The notes: generated from the sequence alone by a model not told the origin. A DNA stretch of 64,000 nt from Thalassospira lohafexi (GCF_002844275.1 NZ_NXGX01000005.1:372001-436000), one strand, 5' to 3'. Positions 1 to 9,587 are shown, counted from the stretch's first letter. Numbers and translations: made by a program.

Positions 1-834
1 TCCGCGCCATCGATCATCGTCCTGTTCTTATGGATGGCCGTCCCGCTGGGCATGACAATTTACTTTTCCTTCCTGCGCTACAATCTGTTGTCGCCAGGCA
101 CGGAAGAATGGATCGGCACTCTCAATTACGAATTTTTCCTGACCGACCCGGCGTTCTTTGCCTCCCTTGCAAACACGCTGCTGCTTGTCGGTTCAGTTCT
201 GGTCATCACCGTGATTGGTGGCATCCTGCTGGGATTGCTGCTCGATCAACCGATTTTTGGGCGCGGCATCCTGCGACTTCTGGTGATTGCACCGTTCTTC
301 ATCATGCCGACCGTCAATGCACTGGTCTGGAAAAACCTTTTGATGGACCCGGTTTCGGGGATGTTTGCCTGGCTTGCCAGTTTACTTGGCCTGCCTGCCA
401 TTGACTGGTTTACCAATGCGCCGCTGACATCCATCATCATCATGGTGTCATGGCAATGGCTGCCCTTTGCCGTGCTGATCCTTCTGACCGCCCTTCAGTC
501 GCTTGACCGCGACCAAAAGGAAGCCGCCCAGATGGATGGCGCCGGTCCGGTATCGATCTTTTTCTATATTACCCTGCCCCACCTCAGCCGTGCGATTACC
601 GTGGTTGTGCTGATTGAAACCATCTTCCTGCTGACTGTCTTTGCCGAAATCTTTGTCACCACAGGTGGTGGCCCGGGTCTGGCAACGACCAACATTGCGT
701 TCCTTGTCTATACACAAGCACTGTTGCAGTACGACGTTGGCGGCGCATCAGCCGGCGGCATTGTCGCGGTCATTCTGGCCAATATCGTGGCGATCTTCCT
801 GATCCGCCTCATCGGCAAGAACCTGGATAATTAG
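1..834 (+). CDS. smoF: Polyol ABC transporter permease, SmoF/MtlF type (5' partial)
   Basis: Inner-membrane permease of a carbohydrate ABC importer of the sorbitol/mannitol type. The reading frame is open from base 1, so the start lies before the window; the ATG at 34 is internal, because the preceding in-frame codons continue a hydrophobic helix. The protein shows several membrane segments, and the EAA loop that contacts the ATPase is visible as EAAQMDGAGP about two thirds along. It ends 9 bp before the second permease gene, so the two are co-transcribed and should form a heterodimeric channel. The assignment to polyols rests on overall resemblance to SmoF/MtlF and on the dehydrogenase downstream; the exact sugar alcohol cannot be told from sequence. 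Confidence 0.85.
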   Translation, partial: SAPSIIVLFLWMAVPLGMTIYFSFLRYNLLSPGTEEWIGTLNYEFFLTDPAFFASLANTLLLVGSVLVITVIGGILLGLLLDQPIFGRGILRLLVIAPFFIMPTVNALVWKNLLMDPVSGMFAWLASLLGLPAIDWFTNAPLTSIIIMVSWQWLPFAVLILLTALQSLDRDQKEAAQMDGAGPVSIFFYITLPHLSRAITVVVLIETIFLLTVFAEIFVTTGGGPGLATTNIAFLVYTQALLQYDVGGASAGGIVAVILANIVAIFLIRLIGKNLDN

Positions 835-843
835 GGGCGCGAT

Positions 844-1674
844 ATGGAAAAGAAACAAACACCTCTTGGCTATATCAGCTTCTCGGCCTTTGCCTGGGTT
901 GTCGGCCTTTTGATTTTCTTCCCGATCTTCTGGATGGTTTTAACCAGTTTCAAAAGCGAACTTGAAGCCGTCAGCATTCCGCCAAGCTTCATCTCCTTTG
1001 ACTGGACGCTTGAAAACTATGTCGAGGTTCAGGAACGGTCGAACTATTTCAAGTTCGCCATGAACTCCGTCATTCTGGCGGTCGGCTCCACATTGGTTGG
1101 CTTGGTCTTTGCTGTCACCTGCGCATGGGCCATGGCCTTTAACCCGACCAAACGCACCAAGGACGCGCTTCTCTGGATGCTGTCGACCAAGATGATGCCA
1201 CCCGTTGGCGTTCTTGTGCCGATCTATCTGATGTTTCGCGACTGGGGACTGCTTGATACCCGGTTTGGTCTGATCATGGTTCTGTTTTTGATGAACCTGC
1301 CGATCATGGTCTGGATGCTCTACACCTACTTTAAGGAAATCCCGACCGACATTCTCGAAGCCGCCCGCATGGATGGCGCAACCCTGCCCAAGGAAATCAT
1401 CTTTGTGCTGTTGCCCATGGCCCTGCCCGGCATTGCATCGACCATGCTCTTGAATGTGATCCTTGCCTGGAACGAAGCCTTTTGGACACTCAATCTGACA
1501 ACGTCCGATGCGGCACCGCTGACAGCTTTCATTGCCTCGTACTCAAGCCCCGAAGGCCTGTTCTGGGCAAAGCTTTCAGCCGCTTCAACTCTGGCAGTTG
1601 CACCAATTCTTGTCATTGGCTGGTTCTCACAGAAACAGCTGGTTCGTGGTCTGACATTTGGCGCGGTCAAGTAA
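844..1674 (+). CDS. smoG: Polyol ABC transporter permease, SmoG/MtlG type
   Basis: Second inner-membrane permease of the same importer, 276 residues, a normal length for the MalG-like family. A first helix near residues 12-32 precedes a periplasmic stretch, and the EAA motif appears as EAARMDGATLPKE in the C-terminal half. The ending QKQLVRGLTFGAVK is typical of MalG-class permeases. It lies between smoF and the ATPase gene on the same strand. The function as half of the translocation pore is secure at family level; the substrate is inferred from the operon. Confidence 0.88.
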   Translation: MEKKQTPLGYISFSAFAWVVGLLIFFPIFWMVLTSFKSELEAVSIPPSFISFDWTLENYVEVQERSNYFKFAMNSVILAVGSTLVGLVFAVTCAWAMAFNPTKRTKDALLWMLSTKMMPPVGVLVPIYLMFRDWGLLDTRFGLIMVLFLMNLPIMVWMLYTYFKEIPTDILEAARMDGATLPKEIIFVLLPMALPGIASTMLLNVILAWNEAFWTLNLTTSDAAPLTAFIASYSSPEGLFWAKLSAASTLAVAPILVIGWFSQKQLVRGLTFGAVK

Positions 1675-1713
1675 CCGCTGCCCTATTGAAATCTAGAAAG
1701 AAGGAACACCGCA

Positions 1714-2715
1714 ATGGGTGCTATCCGACTGGAGAAAGTCAAGAAAACCTTCGGAACGCTGGATGTGATTCCGGGTGTCGATCTTGACATCAATGATGGT
1801 GAGTTTGTCGTCTTTGTCGGCCCGTCGGGCTGTGGCAAATCAACCTTGCTGCGCCTGATTGCCGGGCTTGAAGATGTCACCGACGGTAAAATCATGATTG
1901 ATGGTATCGACGTTGCCAACGAAGCCCCGGCCAAGCGCGGCCTGTCGATGGTCTTTCAGTCCTATGCGCTTTATCCGCATATGACCGTTTTTAACAACAT
2001 TGCCTTTGGCCTGAAAATGGCCGGTGAAAGCAAGGAAGTTATCAACGAGAAAGTCCAGAGTGCGGCCAAAATCCTCAATCTGACCGACTATCTCGAACGG
2101 CGCCCCGGTGCCCTTTCGGGCGGTCAGCGTCAACGCGTTGCCATTGGCCGTGCGATTGTCCGAAACCCGGCCGCCTTCCTGTTTGATGAACCGTTATCGA
2201 ACCTTGATGCCGCCCTTCGCGTCAACATGCGTCTTGAAATCACCGGTCTGCATCAGGACCTCAAAACCACGATGATCTATGTCACCCATGATCAGGTCGA
2301 AGCCATGACCATGGCCGACAAAATCGTTGTGTTGCAGGCTGGCCGTGTCGAGCAAGTCGGCAAACCGATGGACCTTTACAGCAAACCGGCCAACAAATTC
2401 GTCGCCGGTTTCATCGGCTCGCCGAAAATGAACTTCCTGGGCGGCGAACTGGCGGCAAAACATGGTTGTCATGAAATCGGCGTTCGCCCTGAACACCTCG
2501 TGGTCAGCACCGAAAGCGGTGTGATCCCGGCCACGGTCAAAATCGCCGAACACTTGGGGGCGGAAACATACCTCCATGTGCAATCGGATGAATTTGGCGC
2601 AATGACGGTGCGGGCAACCGGTGAAATGCCGCTGAGCGGGAATGACAAAATCTTCCTCACCCCGGAACAGGACCGCATCCATCGTTTTGACGCCCACGGT
2701 CTGGCCCTTGGATAA
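1714..2715 (+). CDS. smoK: ABC transporter ATP-binding protein, MalK/SmoK type
   Basis: Cytoplasmic ATPase that powers the polyol importer, 333 residues. Walker A is GPSGCGKST near residues 37-45, the signature is [14 protein letters not shown], Walker B is FLFDEP, and the switch histidine is in YVTHDQ. A C-terminal OB/TOBE-like regulatory region follows from about residue 235 ([17 protein letters not shown]). An AAGGA ribosome binding site lies 8 bp before the ATG. The C-terminal region is slightly shorter than in MalK (about 370 residues), as is usual for SmoK and UgpC relatives. Such ATPases sometimes serve several permease pairs, but the position here ties this one to smoFG. Confidence 0.88.
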   Translation: MGAIRLEKVKKTFGTLDVIPGVDLDINDGEFVVFVGPSGCGKSTLLRLIAGLEDVTDGKIMIDGIDVANEAPAKRGLSMVFQSYALYPHMTVFNNIAFGLKMAGESKEVINEKVQSAAKILNLTDYLERRPGALSGGQRQRVAIGRAIVRNPAAFLFDEPLSNLDAALRVNMRLEITGLHQDLKTTMIYVTHDQVEAMTMADKIVVLQAGRVEQVGKPMDLYSKPANKFVAGFIGSPKMNFLGGELAAKHGCHEIGVRPEHLVVSTESGVIPATVKIAEHLGAETYLHVQSDEFGAMTVRATGEMPLSGNDKIFLTPEQDRIHRFDAHGLALG

Positions 2716-2799
2716 TTTCTAAACCGTGCACACCGGGTCGCAATGCCGCACACGCGTTGCGATCCCGCCTTACCAAATCAAGAAAACTGTGAGACCCAA

Positions 2800-3570
2800 A
2801 TGTATCTTAAAAAGTTCGATCTTACCGGTCGCCGTGCCTATGTCACGGGCGGCGGTCGTGCAATCGGCCTGTCCTGCTGTGAAGCACTGGCAGAAGCAGG
2901 CGCACATGTCATCATTGGCGATATCAGCGAAGCTGTCGCCGAAGAAGGCCGTGATTACCTGAAATCCAAAGGGTACTCCGCCGACATCGACATCATGGAT
3001 GTCACCAACACCGATCAGGTCCGTGCCAGTGCCGAAAAAATGGCCAAGCAGGGCGGCATCGACATTCTTGTCAATAACGCCGGCATCGCACGGTCGGAAA
3101 CCCCGGCCGAAAAAGTTGCGGATGAACATTGGCTCAATGTCGTTGACGTCAATCTGAACGGCACATTCTGGTGCTGCCGCGAATTTGGCAAGCAGATGCT
3201 GGCCAAGAAAAATGGCGTCATCGTCAATGTCGGCTCGATGTCGGGCGTCATTGTCAACAAGCCACAGGAACAGGCATATTACAACGCGTCCAAGGCGGCT
3301 GTGCATCAGTTGACCAAATCGCTGGCGGCTGAATGGGGCGGACGCGGCGTGCGCGTCAATGCGGTTGCACCGACCTATATCGCAACCCCGCTGAATGAGT
3401 TCGTGAAATCCAAGCCGGAAATGTACGACGCATGGATCAATGGCACTCCGATGGCCCGCTTGGGCGAGACCGATGAAATCGGCTCGGTTGTGCTGTTCCT
3501 TGCCTCAGACGCATCCAGCTTGATGACCGGATCCATCGTTCTGGCTGATGGGGGTTACACCTGCTGGTAA
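2800..3570 (+). CDS. SDR family polyol dehydrogenase
   Basis: Short-chain dehydrogenase/reductase of 256 residues, probably oxidising the sugar alcohol imported by the preceding ABC system to a ketose with NAD(P)+. The N-terminal cofactor loop reads TGGGRAIG, with Ala where the classical motif has Gly. NNAG follows near residue 89, the catalytic YNASK motif lies in the centre and PTYIATPL follows it. I chose the ATG at 2800 rather than an in-frame codon at 2743, because the Rossmann strand begins about 12 residues after it, as in relatives. It is the last gene of the operon, with two hairpins after it. The sequence does not closely match SmoS of Rhodobacter, so arabinitol, xylitol or galactitol are equally possible substrates. 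Confidence 0.8.
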   Translation: MYLKKFDLTGRRAYVTGGGRAIGLSCCEALAEAGAHVIIGDISEAVAEEGRDYLKSKGYSADIDIMDVTNTDQVRASAEKMAKQGGIDILVNNAGIARSETPAEKVADEHWLNVVDVNLNGTFWCCREFGKQMLAKKNGVIVNVGSMSGVIVNKPQEQAYYNASKAAVHQLTKSLAAEWGGRGVRVNAVAPTYIATPLNEFVKSKPEMYDAWINGTPMARLGETDEIGSVVLFLASDASSLMTGSIVLADGGYTCW

Positions 3571-3586
3571 GGCCAGGTGGAACTGT

Positions 3587-3618
3587 TGACTGTAATCTCC
3601 TGAAGTTATTTACAGTCA
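3587..3618 (+). terminator. Stem-loop after the polyol operon
   Basis: Perfect 9-bp arms TGACTGTAA (3587-3595) and TTACAGTCA (3610-3618) enclose a 14-nt loop, 16 bp after the dehydrogenase stop. There is no T-run after it, so it may be a 3' mRNA-stabilising stem in front of the stronger terminator at 3636. Confidence 0.5.
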
Positions 3619-3635
3619 GGCTGGAATGATGGTTA

Positions 3636-3670
3636 AAACGGGGCGCGGTTGTGGGACCTGCGCCCCGTTT
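3636..3670. terminator. Bidirectional intrinsic terminator
   Basis: Arms AAACGGGGCGC (3636-3646) and GCGCCCCGTTT (3660-3670) form a perfect 11-bp GC-rich stem with a 13-nt loop. T-rich sequence follows on the plus strand (TTTACCTTTT), and TTTTAACC follows on the minus strand. It lies between the convergent polyol operon and the glycosylase gene and can stop both transcripts. Confidence 0.8.
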
Positions 3671-3676
3671 ACCTTT

Positions 3677-4915
3677 TCAGGCCACGCGAACACTGGCCAG
3701 ATACCGCGAAAAGTCATTCGCGGGCATCACCACAACACCCGACAGGCCAAGGAACGCCGACAGGCGTTCAAGATTGGCCATAAGCGCCCCGGCAACATCA
3801 CCTGCGGCAAAACCATCTTCAAGATGCGCGCTTTGCACCAAAAGCACCCCGGCCTGCCGATCTGCTTTCAAATCGACACGCGCAACAAATTCGCTGTTTA
3901 ACATAAACGGCAGGACGTAATAGCCGTATTGGCGCTTTTCGGCCGGAACATATATCTCGATCCGGTAGTTAAACCCGAAAATGCGTTCCACCCGGTCGCG
4001 CTCCCACATCACCGGATCAAACGGCACCATCAAGCATGTCGGCTTGGCCCGTGACCGTGGATTGACGTTCGGGCACATATAGCCCGGCTGTTTCCACCCC
4101 TGAACGTCTGCTGCCAACAACCGTCCTTCTTCGACAAGACGCACAAGGCATCCTTTCACGTCCGCTGTTGGCAGGCGGAAATATTTACGCAGATCCGCCT
4201 CGGTCGCCACCCCCATCGCGGCAATCCCCTTACAGATCAGATCACATTGCGCATCCTGCCTGTCGGGGGCGGCAAGATTGGCCGCATCGCCAATGATCCG
4301 TTCGGGCAAATCATAAACCCGTTCAAAACTGCTGCGGCGTTTGCGCGACATGACCTGACCGCTCCAGAACAGATATTCCATCGCGGTTTTGGTGTCCGAC
4401 CATCCCCACCATGCCGAACTGTTGGCACGCTTGTCTTCAAGGTCACTCGCGCCAATCGCACCTTCACGCTCAATCCGGGCCAGAATGCCATTGATCAGAT
4501 CGGGCTGTTCGCGCTGCATCCGGGCAATCCGGCCCCATGTCCCCTTTCCATTGCGCGCATCCTCCATCCGCCAGCGATACAGCGGGTAATCCTCAACCGG
4601 GATCATCGATGCTTCATGGCCCCAATATTCAAACAATTTGCGCTGCCGGTCCGTGCCCCAGACCACTTGATCAAGCAAGGCGGCGTCATAGACCCCCAAC
4701 CGGCTGAAAATCGGCATGTAATGCGCGCGCGTCAAAACGTTGACACTATCGACCTGCAACATATTGGTTTGACGGATCGCCTTGATGATCCGGCGTTTGG
4801 TCACCGGGCGATTGTCATCGCAATCAAACCCCTGCCCGACAAGCGCAAGGTTGCGCGCCTGCTTGATGGAAACGGCAACGGATCGCATCGGGATATGAAC
4901 ACTGTCATCTGGCAT
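3677..4915 (-). CDS. YcaQ-like (HTH_42 family) DNA glycosylase
   Basis: Winged-helix protein of 412 residues in the HTH_42 family, which holds AlkZ and E. coli YcaQ; these remove bulky alkylation products and unhook interstrand crosslinks. The catalytic QxD motif of the YcaQ-like branch is seen as Q54-V-D56 in MLQVDSVN. The conserved C-terminal block is also present (RAKPTCLMVPFDPVMWERDR, then IFGFNYRIE and KRQYGYYVLP). Family enzymes are about 380-410 residues, so it is full length. The start could be residue 1 or Met10. It ends just inside the bidirectional terminator and faces away from the SLC13 gene. DNA repair is inferred from the family; tag and an alkB homologue lie 6-8 kb away. Confidence 0.82.
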   Translation of the reverse strand: MPDDSVHIPMRSVAVSIKQARNLALVGQGFDCDDNRPVTKRRIIKAIRQTNMLQVDSVNVLTRAHYMPIFSRLGVYDAALLDQVVWGTDRQRKLFEYWGHEASMIPVEDYPLYRWRMEDARNGKGTWGRIARMQREQPDLINGILARIEREGAIGASDLEDKRANSSAWWGWSDTKTAMEYLFWSGQVMSRKRRSSFERVYDLPERIIGDAANLAAPDRQDAQCDLICKGIAAMGVATEADLRKYFRLPTADVKGCLVRLVEEGRLLAADVQGWKQPGYMCPNVNPRSRAKPTCLMVPFDPVMWERDRVERIFGFNYRIEIYVPAEKRQYGYYVLPFMLNSEFVARVDLKADRQAGVLLVQSAHLEDGFAAGDVAGALMANLERLSAFLGLSGVVVMPANDFSRYLASVRVA

Positions 4916-5102
4916 GGTTAAACATTCAAATTGGCAAATAAAAACAGCATGATGTTAGCATATCCCCCTGACAAATACGGCAGGAGGATTCCATATGTTT
5001 TCGTGTATGATTTCTTGACGGGTCACACCCTCTGCCAAGTCTGCCAAGGGTCTATGCCCGGATGATCATCGCGCACACCGCAACACAGGACACGAACGCA
5101 AG

Positions 5103-7016
5103 ATGGAAATCGAACAGATCATGATCCTGAGCGTCCTTGTCGGGACGGTTGCCCTGTTTTTATGGGGGCGCTGGCGTCATGACATGGTGGCGATGGCATC
5201 GTTATTGGCCTGTGTCGTCTTGGGACTGGTGCCGACCGGCGATGCCTTTGTCGGGTTTGGCCATCCGGCGGTCATTACCGTGGCCTGTATTCTGATCCTG
5301 TCATCGGCCCTGCAAAAATCCGGGGCGGTCGATACATTAACCCGAACGGTTCTGCCGCAATCGGCCGGTCCCTTTGTCACCATGGCCGCCCTTAGTCTGC
5401 TGGCTGCCATCCTGTCGGCCTTTATGAACAATGTCGGGGCCTTGGCTTTGCTGATGCCAGTGGCACTTCAAATTGCCCGAAAGCAGAATTTGCCCCCCGG
5501 AAAAATCCTGATGCCACTGGCCTTTGGCTCAATCTTGGGCGGCATGACCACATTGATCGGGACACCGCCCAACCTGATTGTTTCGGGCTTTCGCGCCGAA
5601 CTGAACGGCTCGGGCTTTTCGATGTTTGATTTCACCCCCGTAGGGGTCGCGATTGCCGCATCCGGACTGGTGTTTGTCATTCTGCTGGGTCGATTTCTGG
5701 TCCCCACCCGCGAACGTGCCGGGGCCGAGGGATTTGAAACCGGCTCCTACCTGACCGAGGCCCGCATTACCGAGGGCAGCAAGGCCATCGGCATGCTGTT
5801 GCGCGACATCAACAATGAACTGGAAAAAACCGACGCACAGGTTATTGGGCTGATCCGCAATGAACGCCGCATCCCCGCGCCAAACCCCTTTCGCGAATTG
5901 CACCAGAACGACGTTCTTCTGATCGAAACCGAACCAGAAGGCCTCGCCGCCGCCCTTTCTGCGGTTGAGCTTACCCTTGAGGCCGAATGGAACGATGCGC
6001 AGGCCAAACTCAAGGCACTGGACAGCGACGAAGAAACCCTTTCCGACACCGAGGCTGACGACAGCACAAAACCCGAAACCACCGGTGATGCAGAAAACCC
6101 CTCCGATGCAGATCAGAATGACGCGCCCAAAGACGCCGATAAAACCGCCCTGCAATCGGATGATATTTCGCTGATTGAACTGGCTGTCCTGCCAAATGCC
6201 GCCTTTATTGGCCGGTCTGCGACCGACATACGGCTGCGCAACCGCTATGGCATCAACCTGCTGGCCGTTTCGCGCCAAGGCCGCCGTTCGATGGCGCGTT
6301 TGCGCACCATGACGATGCAGGCCGGCGACGTTCTTTTGATGCAAGGCCCGCCAGAAGCTATCTATGACTTTGCCAGCCGCCTTGGCTGTGTGCCACTCGC
6401 CGAACGGTCCCTGCATCTGGCCGATAAGGCACAGGCCCTTAAAACCACCGTGATCATGGCCATCGCCATCCTGCTGGCCGCCTTTGGCATTCTACCCGCC
6501 GCCATTTCCTTTGCCCTTGGCGTTTTGACCGCATTGCTGGTGCGCGTGGTATCACCCCGAACCCTCTATGATGCTGTCGATTGGCCGGTTGTCGTCCTGC
6601 TCGCCGCCCTCATACCCGTGGCCAATGCCATGGAAAGTACCGGCAGTGCCGACTTGATCGCGCGCTTCCTGCTGCAATCGGTGGCGCAGGGCAACGCGAC
6701 CATTGCCGTTGGCCTGATCCTTGTCGTCACGATGACCCTGTCGGACTTCATGAACAATGCCGCCACCGCGGCCGTGATGTGCCCGATTGCGATTGGCAGT
6801 GCCGCCCAGCTTGAGGCCAGCTCCGACCCGTTCTTGATGGCGGTCGCGATTGGCGCATCCTGTGCGTTCCTCACCCCAATCGGCCACCAGAACAACACGC
6901 TTATCCTCGGCCCCGGCGGCTTCCGCTTTGGCGACTACTGGAAACTCGGCCTCCCGATTGAAATCATCGTGGTGGCGGTTGGCGTGCCGATGTTGTTGTG
7001 GGTTTGGCCGCTTTAA
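5103..7016 (+). CDS. SLC13 family permease with two TrkA-C domains
   Basis: Inner-membrane transporter of 637 residues from the divalent anion:sodium symporter (SLC13/CitT) superfamily. The N-terminal membrane half spans about residues 5-200, with the MNNVGA motif at 109-114 and a TPPN-type motif at 154-157. The C-terminal half, from about 447, repeats this as SDFMNNAATAAVM and TPIGHQNNT. Two RCK/TrkA-C ligand-binding domains sit between the halves (about 215-290 and 355-430). They are joined by an unusually acidic Asp/Glu/Thr/Ala linker at about 305-354 that is not part of either domain. Candidate substrates are sulfate, dicarboxylates or other anions; sequence alone does not decide. It appears monocistronic. 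Confidence 0.85.
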   Translation: MEIEQIMILSVLVGTVALFLWGRWRHDMVAMASLLACVVLGLVPTGDAFVGFGHPAVITVACILILSSALQKSGAVDTLTRTVLPQSAGPFVTMAALSLLAAILSAFMNNVGALALLMPVALQIARKQNLPPGKILMPLAFGSILGGMTTLIGTPPNLIVSGFRAELNGSGFSMFDFTPVGVAIAASGLVFVILLGRFLVPTRERAGAEGFETGSYLTEARITEGSKAIGMLLRDINNELEKTDAQVIGLIRNERRIPAPNPFRELHQNDVLLIETEPEGLAAALSAVELTLEAEWNDAQAKLKALDSDEETLSDTEADDSTKPETTGDAENPSDADQNDAPKDADKTALQSDDISLIELAVLPNAAFIGRSATDIRLRNRYGINLLAVSRQGRRSMARLRTMTMQAGDVLLMQGPPEAIYDFASRLGCVPLAERSLHLADKAQALKTTVIMAIAILLAAFGILPAAISFALGVLTALLVRVVSPRTLYDAVDWPVVVLLAALIPVANAMESTGSADLIARFLLQSVAQGNATIAVGLILVVTMTLSDFMNNAATAAVMCPIAIGSAAQLEASSDPFLMAVAIGASCAFLTPIGHQNNTLILGPGGFRFGDYWKLGLPIEIIVVAVGVPMLLWVWPL

Positions 7017-7081
7017 AAAACATCTTGTATCGACTGATGCTGGGGAGCACCCCAAACGCTTGTTAAGGAGTTTGGCTAAAT

Positions 7082-7912
7082 ATGGGTGAAACAGCTAATC
7101 AAGAAAAATGTTGCGAAATCGTTGTGAGAATATTGGAGAAAATCACGCATTCAAAACGCACCAACGAATCTTCGCCAGATAAAGAAGACCGCAATAACAA
7201 AGCGACAGAACTGCACGTAGAATTAAATAAAAATTCTTATTGGATTGAACATACTCAAATTGAACCATACGAAAATGCGCTTCGAAGTAACTCAAAATTT
7301 TCAAAAATACATGATGAGTTAGAGAAACAAAAATTCGCGAATGTGCCCTCACATGCATCGGTACAAATATCATTCTCACACAAATTGTATGAAGTTTCTG
7401 ACCGAGAAGTAGGTCAGTTTGCAAGAAAGTCCGCTTTATGGATCAACAGTATCCTGCCACGGAGTGAAGACTTGGGCGATCACAAATTTTTCGAAGATTC
7501 TACCATAATTGACGAAATTGAGCTGAAAGTCTTAATAACGACCAAGGGACTCGGCGGCAGCATGCTATTCTCAAGATTCCCACCTATGAATCTAGAAATC
7601 TCTCGTTTAACGCGAACTAAAAGAGCCTTCACGGAAAAGAGTAAGAAGTTTTCTGCTTTTACAGCCTCAAAAGACAAATCAGTCCTTGTACTAGAGTTTA
7701 ATGATATTGCTCTGTCGGAACCAAACCTTATTATAAATAAAATTGAGCAAGTATATCAGGCTAAGAATATAAACAGAAACGAGGCACCTATCTTGGATGA
7801 GGTCTTCCTAATTGACTCAGATGAAGATCGCTGGATGGTTTGGCATGTCATCCATGACCAAAAACTTTGCTCCAAACGTCGAGAACCCATCCCCAAAACC
7901 TGGTACCAATAG
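7082..7912 (+). CDS. AT-rich orphan protein of unknown function
   Basis: Open frame of 276 codons that I do not recognise. Base composition differs sharply from its surroundings: 18 of 60 bases are G or C in 7201-7260, against 38 of 60 in 6841-6900. Codon use is correspondingly AT-ending, and the product is rich in Lys, Asn, Ser and Ile. There is no signal peptide and no membrane segment. An AAGGAG site lies 11 bp before the ATG. The C-terminal half looks like alternating strands and helices (SVLVLEFNDIAL, then DEVFLIDS), as in a cytosolic alpha/beta fold, but no catalytic motif stands out. It sits alone between a transporter gene and the folD terminator, a typical site for recently acquired DNA. 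A defence or toxin role is possible but unsupported. Confidence 0.6.
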   Translation: MGETANQEKCCEIVVRILEKITHSKRTNESSPDKEDRNNKATELHVELNKNSYWIEHTQIEPYENALRSNSKFSKIHDELEKQKFANVPSHASVQISFSHKLYEVSDREVGQFARKSALWINSILPRSEDLGDHKFFEDSTIIDEIELKVLITTKGLGGSMLFSRFPPMNLEISRLTRTKRAFTEKSKKFSAFTASKDKSVLVLEFNDIALSEPNLIINKIEQVYQAKNINRNEAPILDEVFLIDSDEDRWMVWHVIHDQKLCSKRREPIPKTWYQ

Positions 7913-7970
7913 GAATAAAACCGTTTGGTCTACTGAAGTTGTTGTAAGTTGCGGGCCGCTATCATACACA

Positions 7971-7997
7971 AAAAAAGGCGGCCCAGTGGGCCGCCTT
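7971..7997 (-). terminator. Intrinsic terminator of the folD operon
   Basis: AAGGCGGCCC (7975-7984) pairs with GGGCCGCCTT (7988-7997) around a 3-nt loop. On the minus strand the stem is followed by a run of T (A-run at 7970-7976 on the plus strand). It lies 28 bp after the folD stop. On the plus strand the tail is poor in T, so it may only weakly stop the orphan gene transcript. Confidence 0.85.
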
Positions 7998-8024
7998 GTT
8001 GCATATTTCGATTAGAAGCTTTGC

Positions 8025-8924
8025 TTAGCCGTCAAAACCAAGCTTCGGCACCGCAACGCCATTGGCACGGCAGGCCGAAATCAGGGTGTTATTGAGCAAG
8101 CACGCGATGGTCATCGGGCCGACACCGCCCGGCACCGGGGTAATCGCCCCGGCCACCTTGGACGCGGTTGCAAACTCGACATCGCCGACCAGCTTCATTT
8201 TGCCCGCATCACCTTCGATCCGGTTGATACCAACATCAATCACCGTGGCCCCCGGTGCGATCCAGTCGCCCTTGATCATGTTCGGGCGACCCACGGCCGC
8301 AATCACGATATCGGCCCGGCGAACTTCATCGGGCAGATCGCGGGTGCGCGAATGGGCAATGGTGACGGTGCAGCTTTCTTTAAGCAGAAGTTGCGCCATC
8401 GGTTTGCCGACGATGTTTGACCGTCCGACAACCACGGCGCGTTTGCCCGACAAATCACCCAGCGTATCTTTGAGCAACATCAGGCAGCCATACGGCGTGC
8501 AGGGTGCAAAACCTTCGCCCCCCGTGGCAAGGGCCCCGGCATTGACCACATGAAACCCATCCACATCCTTGGCCGGATCAATCGCGGCCAGAATGGCCTG
8601 CTCGTCAATATGGTCGGGGACGGGCAACTGGCACAGGATACCATGCACATTTGGATCGGCGTTCAGTTTGGCAATCAGTGCCAGCAAATCTGCCTGCGGG
8701 GTATCGGGGGACAATTTGTGTTCATAGGAATTCATGCCGCATTCAAGGGTCTGTTTGCCCTTGTTGCGCACATAGACCTGACTGGCCGGGTCTTCGCCGA
8801 CCAGAATCACGGCCAGACCGGGGGTAACGCCGTGATCGGCTTTCAGCTTGGTTACTTCGGAAGTGATGTCTTCGCGCAGTTTGGCTGCGAAGGCTTTGCC
8901 GTCGATGATTTTTGCGTCACTCAT
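8025..8924 (-). CDS. folD: Bifunctional methylene-THF dehydrogenase / methenyl-THF cyclohydrolase
   Basis: Cytosolic FolD of 299 residues, interconverting 5,10-methylene-, 5,10-methenyl- and 10-formyl-tetrahydrofolate with NADP. Signature blocks are present: [14 protein letters not shown] with the catalytic Yxxx[20 protein letters not shown], the Rossmann loop [17 protein letters not shown], and the C-terminal [14 protein letters not shown]. Length is normal for the family. Its start overlaps the stop of the DUF167 gene by 4 bp (ATGA), so the two are translationally coupled. The product feeds one-carbon units to purine, thymidylate and formyl-Met synthesis. Confidence 0.97.
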   Translation of the reverse strand: MSDAKIIDGKAFAAKLREDITSEVTKLKADHGVTPGLAVILVGEDPASQVYVRNKGKQTLECGMNSYEHKLSPDTPQADLLALIAKLNADPNVHGILCQLPVPDHIDEQAILAAIDPAKDVDGFHVVNAGALATGGEGFAPCTPYGCLMLLKDTLGDLSGKRAVVVGRSNIVGKPMAQLLLKESCTVTIAHSRTRDLPDEVRRADIVIAAVGRPNMIKGDWIAPGATVIDVGINRIEGDAGKMKLVGDVEFATASKVAGAITPVPGGVGPMTIACLLNNTLISACRANGVAVPKLGFDG

Positions 8925-9253
8925 CTGTCTGTCCGCCCCGTAAGTTGGGATATTTGCACCATCAGCTCGTCGGGATCGCCGTCTATCCGCAGCTTTTTGT
9001 TACGATCAGTCAGCCCGGAGACGATCCTGATCGAGGACTTAGGACATTTGGCCGCTTTTGCCAAAAGTTTTATCAGCGCCTGATTGGCTTTGCCGTTTTC
9101 CGGCACGGCGGTCACTGACACCCTAAGCTGCATTTGTCCGCTGGCGTCGGCCACCACATCACCAATCGCGTTGCGCGATGCCTTGGGTGTCAACCTGACA
9201 AACAGACTTATCCCTGTTTGATCAGAACCTATCACGCAGACAGCATCAGACAT
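8921..9253 (-). CDS. DUF167 (YggU) family protein
   Basis: Small basic protein of 110 residues matching the DUF167/YggU family. The diagnostic stretch is [15 protein letters not shown] at the N-terminus, followed by [25 protein letters not shown] and a C-terminal [11 protein letters not shown]. Function is unknown for the whole family. The gene lies between yggT and folD, and a yggT-yggU neighbourhood is common in proteobacteria. The 4-bp overlap with folD and the 37-bp spacing from yggT indicate one operon. Confidence 0.88.
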   Translation of the reverse strand: MSDAVCVIGSDQTGISLFVRLTPKASRNAIGDVVADASGQMQLRVSVTAVPENGKANQALIKLLAKAAKCPKSSIRIVSGLTDRNKKLRIDGDPDELMVQISQLTGRTDR

Positions 9254-9290
9254 TGTCTAAATGAGACGAATGAATAGGCGAAATGAGACA

Positions 9291-9587
9291 TCAATAGCCG
9301 ACAAGCGCCATCCGGACATCGGTCTGGATCAGCATATTGGCAAATTGCAGCACCAAAATCAGAATGATCGGCGAAATATCAATGCCGCCAAGATCGGGAA
9401 TGATGCGCCGGATCGGCCGCAATGCGGGCTCGGTCACCCGGTACAGGAAATCACCGACCATATAGACAAACTTGTTGCTGGTGTTGACCACATTAAACGC
9501 GACAAGCCACGACAGGATTGCCGACCCGATCAGCATGAAAATGTAGATACCCACAACCGTATCAATAAGCCAAAAAATCGCCAGCAT
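9291..9587 (-). CDS. YggT family membrane protein
   Basis: Inner-membrane protein of 98 residues with two predicted helices, about residues 1-24 and 68-92. They are separated by the family-typical loop [29 protein letters not shown]. YggT proteins have been linked to osmotic shock tolerance and, in other phyla, to cell division and thylakoid organisation, but no reaction is known. It is the first gene of the yggT-DUF167-folD operon. Confidence 0.9.
   Translation of the reverse strand: MLAIFWLIDTVVGIYIFMLIGSAILSWLVAFNVVNTSNKFVYMVGDFLYRVTEPALRPIRRIIPDLGGIDISPIILILVLQFANMLIQTDVRMALVGY

Noticed and set aside
5529..6416. Long antisense ORF (295 codons) opposite the SLC13 gene
   Set aside because: It lies wholly inside a well-supported gene, has no family resemblance, and antisense frames of this length are common at this GC content. 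The same applies to 2194-2697, 4247-4921, 18833-19684, 26927-27631 and 31043-31885.
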